From: Planococcaceae bacterium UBA3378 | GTDB taxonomy: Bacteria > Bacillota > Bacilli > Bacillales_A > Planococcaceae | Direction: 5' to 3' | Assembly (NCBI GenBank): GCA_002359075.1 | Contig: DEQA01000235.1 | Location: forward strand, 1-9,568 | Length of the DNA: 9,568 nt | In this document: piece after piece, positions 6,060 through 9,568 of the stretch | How positions within the stretch are numbered: the first letter of the stretch is position 1 | Layout: each line of letters begins with the position of its first letter | Made by a program: the position numbers and the translations under genes | Notes under the pieces: generated by a model | Databases searched by the model: none | What the model was told of the DNA's origin: nothing | Seen by the model: the letters and a program-made list of their open reading frames with translations, nothing else

Positions 6060-6283
6060 TATATTTCCCTCCCGCTATTGATTTTCACATGGCCTTTTCT
6101 TCTAAAAAGAAGGTTACACCCCTTCTATTACAATACAATAAACCATTTTGGAAAAACTGTCTTTTTTAAGGATATATATAAGTAGCCTCTATACAGTACA
6201 ATAAAAGAAACAAATACGTGGAGCAACGACATCTTTGTTCAATTTTCATCAAGGCATAAACATAGAAACAGGAAGGAATACTA

Positions 6284-7837
6284 ATGAACACTACATATAT
6301 AAGAGAAAGGCAGAAAACTTTTTTATTAACTGACAAGGGGGAGCAAGCTGTGAAACCAATTAATCTGATCTCTTTGTTGAATGCACAGGCAGATATAGGT
6401 GATTTGAGCTTTAAAAAGTATATAACCAGTTTTGGTATAAACCCGCATATTCGATTGAATGAATTAGCTGATTTACAGTCACTCGTAGACACATTGCAAA
6501 GCCATACCCCATTTACATATATATTCAATAATTTTTTTGTCGGATTTATGATTAATCAGATCGGCAAGGAATTTGATTTACTACGCATCGGTACAAACAG
6601 CGTTATCAATATTGAACTGAAGCGGAAAAGCACCGAAGAAAAAATGACAAAGCAGTTAATACAAAATGAATATTATTTAAAGTTTCTCGATGTAGACTTG
6701 TATCACTTCACTTATGTTTCATCGACAGAAAAGCTTTACATGCTAATCGATTCCGAACGGATTGAGGAAGTGGAATTCCATGTATTAATTGATAAGCTGC
6801 GGGAACAGCGGCTTTTGGAAATAGACAATCTTCATCATCTGTTTGACCCGATTAATTATTTGGTTTCACCATTCGAATCACCCGAAGCCTTTTTAAAGGA
6901 CGAATATTTCCTTACCGCCCAGCAAAGTACATTCAAGCGGGAAATGCTCGATATGACACCTGGCGATATACCGTTGTTTGTTTCCATTGAAGGCGGTCCT
7001 GGTACAGGGAAAACACTCCTGCTGTATGACCTTGCAAAGGAGTACATCCGGAAATCGCGCGGTGTAAAGATTTTTCATTGCGGCAAGCTGAATGCCGGCC
7101 AGCAAAAATTGAAAAATCAGTACGGCTGGTCTATTGATTGCTTATTACCTGGCGGGGAGTCCCCCTTTACCAATAATCAAGATTGGGGCATATATGATGT
7201 CATCATTTTTGATGAGGCACAGCGATTAAATAAACAGCAGCTCATTTCATTCCTCGATCAAATACTCACTATTCCGGTTTTATGTATTTTCTCCTTTGAC
7301 AGGCAGCAATATTTAACTACGGAGGAATTGGAAAACAACATACCCGGCTATATTGAGGAGCGGCTGCATCCAAAGCGATATGAATTAAAAAATATAATCC
7401 GCTGCAGTAAAGAAATACAGGCATTTATCACTAATTTATTTGACTTGGCAAAACAGTCATCGAATCAAAAATATATGAATATTAGCATGCAGTATTTTTC
7501 AACCTATGACGGAGCCGGCAGCTATCTGCATTATTTGCATGAGGAAGGCTGGAAGGTGCTGGATTTGGTTCCGCCAAACTCCGCAGCGGCTCATTTGCCA
7601 GAGAACAGCTTTTATGAAGTCATTGGGCAGGATTACGAGGAGGTCGCTGTTATTATTGACGAATCCTTTTATTATAATGACCAAAACAAGCTGTCCTATA
7701 AGGATACGGAAAAAAGGCTAAAATACCATAAAACAAAACTCCTCTTCCAAAATGTGACGCGTGCAAGAAGAAAGCTGCATCTTGTCATAATCGATAATCC
7801 GGAAGTATTGGAAAAGGTGCTGAACATTTTAGCGTAA
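6284..7837 (+). CDS. Nuclease-helicase fusion: PD-(D/E)xK-like domain plus SF1 DUF2075 helicase; candidate phage defence protein
   Basis: 517 residues, cytoplasmic. The N-terminal part (about 60-170) carries a PD-(D/E)xK nuclease pattern: D98 in EFDLL, then INIELKRK with E111-x-K113, then Q127-x-x-x-Y131 in the next helix, as in RecB-type nucleases. The C-terminal part is an SF1 helicase of the DUF2075 / Schlafen group-3-like type: Walker A GGPGTGKT (237-244), Walker B VIIFDEAQ (306-313), motif III FSFDRQQ (336-342), motif IV IIRCSKEI (371-378), GQDYEEVAV (448-456) and motif VI QNVTRARRKL (489-498) with arginine-finger candidates R493 and R495. All motifs look intact. The ATG at 6284 has AGGAAGGA 6 bases upstream. 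A weak promoter may lie at 6148-6182 (TTGGAA and TATATA, spacing 19). Established: single-chain nuclease-helicases such as Nhi of Staphylococcus epidermidis block phages and, as I recall, carry this helicase type. Inferred: a similar defence role here. DNA repair is the alternative. Confidence 0.85.
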   Translation: MNTTYIRERQKTFLLTDKGEQAVKPINLISLLNAQADIGDLSFKKYITSFGINPHIRLNELADLQSLVDTLQSHTPFTYIFNNFFVGFMINQIGKEFDLLRIGTNSVINIELKRKSTEEKMTKQLIQNEYYLKFLDVDLYHFTYVSSTEKLYMLIDSERIEEVEFHVLIDKLREQRLLEIDNLHHLFDPINYLVSPFESPEAFLKDEYFLTAQQSTFKREMLDMTPGDIPLFVSIEGGPGTGKTLLLYDLAKEYIRKSRGVKIFHCGKLNAGQQKLKNQYGWSIDCLLPGGESPFTNNQDWGIYDVIIFDEAQRLNKQQLISFLDQILTIPVLCIFSFDRQQYLTTEELENNIPGYIEERLHPKRYELKNIIRCSKEIQAFITNLFDLAKQSSNQKYMNISMQYFSTYDGAGSYLHYLHEEGWKVLDLVPPNSAAAHLPENSFYEVIGQDYEEVAVIIDESFYYNDQNKLSYKDTEKRLKYHKTKLLFQNVTRARRKLHLVIIDNPEVLEKVLNILA

Positions 7838-7874
7838 TGATATGAAAAACGAGCAATGCCTTTGCATAATTTAC

Positions 7875-7913
7875 TCCTTACCAATCCAAAGTAAGGATGG
7901 TGATATTTCACCA
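7875..7913 (+). other. Two adjacent hairpins in the leader of the small membrane protein gene
   Basis: TCCTTAC (7875-7881) pairs with GTAAGGA (7891-7897). Immediately next, TGGTGA (7898-7903) pairs with TCACCA (7908-7913). Both stems are perfect and they abut without a gap, 27 bases before the start codon at 7941. No T-run follows, so they are not a terminator; a role in mRNA processing or as a protein-binding site is possible. Confidence 0.45.
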
Positions 7914-7940
7914 CAACTACTAACGATGGAGGGATCTTTT

Positions 7941-8114
7941 ATGAATATTCGTGAAGGCTTAATCCCAGCGATACTAGGCTCTGCTGTCACTGTAACCGGG
8001 TATGCCCTAAAGCAAAAGAGTGGTTCGAATCAAATGATTGCGAACACTATTTTTGGTTTTGGCCTCGCCCATATTGTGTTAGGCGCCATAGACCTTGTGG
8101 AGCATCGTAGTTAG
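7941..8114 (+). CDS. Small two-helix membrane protein of unknown function
   Basis: 57 residues starting at an ATG with TGGAGGGA (7927-7934) 6 bases upstream. The same frame is open further upstream to 7842, but that stretch has no ribosome site and covers the leader hairpins. Two hydrophobic helices (about 7-23 and 33-52) are joined by a short polar loop (KQKSGSNQ). The second is rich in small residues (GFGLAHIVLGAID) and ends in a charged tail EHRS. Similar small proteins exist in Bacillales, and I recall some carrying the label asparagine synthase, for which nothing here gives support. It follows the nuclease-helicase by 103 bases in the same direction and ends at a strong terminator, so co-transcription is possible. 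Whether it works with that enzyme is unknown. Confidence 0.75.
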   Translation: MNIREGLIPAILGSAVTVTGYALKQKSGSNQMIANTIFGFGLAHIVLGAIDLVEHRS

Positions 8115-8124
8115 TTAACAAACA

Positions 8125-8159
8125 CATCTCGGCCAATTTAGCCGAGATGATGTTTTATT
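8125..8159 (+). terminator. Intrinsic terminator after the small membrane protein gene
   Basis: CATCTCGGC (8125-8133) pairs perfectly with GCCGAGATG (8141-8149) around a 7-base loop and is followed by ATGTTTTATT. It would end the transcript of the 7941 gene and of any read-through from the nuclease-helicase. Confidence 0.9.
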
Positions 8160-8668
8160 ATGATAAAAATTGAACCTTGCCTGCTGCAGTATCTATTCTG
8201 TTTTCGTCTCCAGCTGATTCAAGCTGGCCGGTTTTGAACGTTTTGCCACCTATCTGACGGTTTCAGTCTTTTCACTGATATATCTGCTTAAAATGACGAT
8301 CGTATACTTCTATATCAGCCATTTGCCGACTTGTACCTTCTGTCAAATCAGCCAGCTTCCTGCTGATGAACGAAATGCCGCTTTTCTCTTGAGATACCCT
8401 CGTCTAGGCTTATAGCTTCTAATCATATCCATTTATATATGGAAAGTACATATGACTATCAGCTATATCCTAAAATGCTTTCATCTCCCTTTTCGTTGTC
8501 CAACAGCCTCCTAGAAATGCCTAACTTCTGTAAACTTCCCCCAACAAAATCATGTTATCTTAGCGCCTATTTCCTCAATGCTTGACTATTAATGTGTATG
8601 AAAATCCATGGAATAAGGAAGTATACCTATCGTACAAATAGATGCATATTCTTATCTTTAAAACAAAT
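8160..8668 (-). other. Region without an intact gene; fragments of possible decayed minus-strand coding sequence
   Basis: On the minus strand a 43-codon stretch (8403 down to 8272) reads like a helical protein, for example RVSQEKSGISFISRKLADL and GTSRQMADIEVYDRHF. A one-base frame change continues it as ISEKTETV, stop, then KPASLNQLETKTE, stop, ILQQARFNFYH, down to about 8161. Another fragment (about 8548-8461) reads SLQKLGISRRLLDNEKGDES. There are no start codons with ribosome sites, and stops interrupt it, so any gene here is dead. The family is not recognised; the charged helical style is reminiscent of coiled-coil signalling proteins, but I make no assignment. Nothing convincing is seen on the plus strand. 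Confidence 0.35.
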
Positions 8669-8694
8669 GTTTAAATAGTCTTTAAAAAAGGTAT
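8669..8694 (+). promoter_or_regulatory. Candidate sigma-B promoter of the lipoprotein gene
   Basis: GTTTAA (8669-8674), a 14-base spacer and AGGTAT (8689-8694) fit the sigma-B consensus GTTTAA-N12-15-GGGTAT with one mismatch. Read as sigma-A (GTTTAA, 17 bases, TATACA) the match is much poorer. Transcription would start near 8702, about 50 bases before the start codon. This suggests general-stress control, as a prediction. Confidence 0.45.
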
Positions 8695-8753
8695 ACATAG
8701 TAAGTTAACATACATATTTTCTTCCAATACATGAAGTGAAAGGATGCAAAAGA

Positions 8754-9395
8754 ATGAAATACCTTATTTTCCTCCTATCAGCGGTTTTATTGTCTGCTTG
8801 TAATATGGTCAATACCGAGCAGTTTAAAGACATGATCGTGCAGGAGCAAACGAGCGCGGTAGCGGCAGAATATGCGAACGCCTTTGAAAACGCTTCATCC
8901 TTACAGCTGTTTTTTAAAGAAGATCAAACGAAGGCATTATATCTTGAAGAAAGTGAAGGCGGTGCCTCTTTCACTGAGGAAACCTTTTGGCTTTCAGATC
9001 GCTATGTAAAAACCATTATCGAAAAAGATAATGAGATCTCCTATACTGTTTACCGTATTACCAGCGATGCAATCGAACTGTTGTATACAGGGCAGACAGA
9101 TCCAAAAGCTTCGATAGCTGAGCTAGATCAAATGTCCGCTCAGCATATTTCCCTTGCATTCCCCATTGAAAAAGGAGCAGCAATGGAAGACTGGGTAATA
9201 ACAAGCGATGATCAGCAGCTTGTCACTCCATTTGCAACATTTTATCATGTCATCGAATTAACGAAAGAATCTCCTGAACAGGTCATCAAACGGTATTTTG
9301 CATTAGGATTTGGATTGGTAAAGGAGACAATACAGAATAAAACGGATAAAGGAATAGAAGAAACTATCTTTCTCCTAGACACCGTAAAATATTAA
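8754..9395 (+). CDS. Lipoprotein of unknown function
   Basis: 213 residues with a textbook lipoprotein signal: MK, a hydrophobic core (YLIFLLSAVL) and the lipobox LSAC (13-16), so Cys16 would be lipidated by Lgt and the mature protein held on the outer face of the membrane. The ATG at 8754 has AAAGGA (8739-8744) 9 bases upstream. The in-frame GTG at 8736 would put six extra residues before the signal and has no ribosome site. The mature part is acidic, with alternating short strands and helices (for example VKTIIEKDNEISYTVYRI, 86-103) and no cysteine beyond Cys16. I see no enzymatic or ligand-binding motif and do not recognise the family. It appears to be a single-gene unit behind a sigma-B-like promoter and before a strong hairpin. 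Confidence 0.85.
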   Translation: MKYLIFLLSAVLLSACNMVNTEQFKDMIVQEQTSAVAAEYANAFENASSLQLFFKEDQTKALYLEESEGGASFTEETFWLSDRYVKTIIEKDNEISYTVYRITSDAIELLYTGQTDPKASIAELDQMSAQHISLAFPIEKGAAMEDWVITSDDQQLVTPFATFYHVIELTKESPEQVIKRYFALGFGLVKETIQNKTDKGIEETIFLLDTVKY

Positions 9396-9494
9396 GAAGT
9401 AATTCTCCGCATTTTGGAGGGAGCTGAAAAGTTCGAAAAAGAACGTAAGCTATGGCAGACACGCTCTCTCTACTTGTTTTAAAGCACGATCGTC

Positions 9495-9549
9495 CCTGCA
9501 TAAGCCTGCACTTTTTATTTCAAAAAAGTGCAGGCTCATATTTTGCAGG
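9495..9549 (+). terminator. Long terminator hairpin after the lipoprotein gene
   Basis: AGCCTGCACTTTTT (9503-9516) pairs perfectly with AAAAAGTGCAGGCT (9523-9536) over 14 positions with a 6-base loop. A nested outer pairing of CCTGCA (9495-9500) with TGCAGG (9544-9549) extends it. The tail CATATTTT is moderately T-rich on the plus strand and poor on the minus strand, so it most likely serves the lipoprotein transcript. The interval 9396-9494 holds no gene. Confidence 0.8.
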
Positions 9550-9568
9550 AAGAGAATTAAAATAGCCT

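Noticed and set aside
7842..7940. N-terminal extension of the small membrane protein to 90 residues
   Set aside because: No ribosome site at the upstream ATG, and the extension covers two hairpins; the ATG at 7941 has a strong site.
9411..9568. Open plus-strand frame after a GGAGGGAG at the right end
   Set aside because: It would need a CTG start and reads through the terminator hairpin; not credible as a gene.

Overview
The window looks like chromosome of a low-GC, spore-forming member of the Bacillales (Bacillaceae or Planococcaceae type). The reasons are strong AAGGAGG-type ribosome sites, frequent TTG starts, short intergenic gaps with intrinsic terminators, an ABC-F protein that resembles Bacillus subtilis YkpA along its whole length, a manganese-catalase remnant of the Bacillus type, and promoter-like sequences that fit sporulation and stress sigma factors. 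No rRNA, tRNA, CRISPR array or insertion sequence was found.

Left part (1-2366): the 5' part of a tyrosine recombinase on the minus strand runs off the left edge. A divergent spacer with a C-rich tract follows, then an extended -10 promoter, ykpA and a clear terminator. Next (2367-3481) come two small plus-strand genes. The first encodes a 101-residue protein of unknown function behind a good sigma-K-like promoter. The second encodes a 90-residue, cysteine-rich protein that carries the catalytic signatures of secretory phospholipase A2.

Middle part (3469-6059): a membrane-anchored NodB-type polysaccharide deacetylase on the minus strand has a terminator hairpin overlapping its stop codon. 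A poorly explained 450-base gap follows. Then comes the first fifth of a manganese catalase gene with intact translation signals, cut just before its second set of metal ligands. It converges on a two-gene minus-strand operon of Nudix hydrolases.

Right part (6060-9568): divergent from the Nudix pair is the most interesting gene, a 517-residue single-chain enzyme with an N-terminal PD-(D/E)xK nuclease-like region and a C-terminal SF1/DUF2075 helicase. The architecture resembles single-gene nuclease-helicase phage defence. A 57-residue two-helix membrane protein follows, with tandem hairpins in its leader and a strong terminator. About 500 bases without an intact gene then hold fragments of possible decayed minus-strand coding sequence. 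The window ends with an unrecognised lipoprotein behind a sigma-B-like promoter and in front of a long terminator hairpin.

Apart from the Nudix operon the genes are mostly separate transcription units and do not form one pathway. The region reads as a core gene (ykpA) flanked by variable genes: integrase, possible spore-associated genes, a catalase relic, a defence candidate and an orphan lipoprotein.
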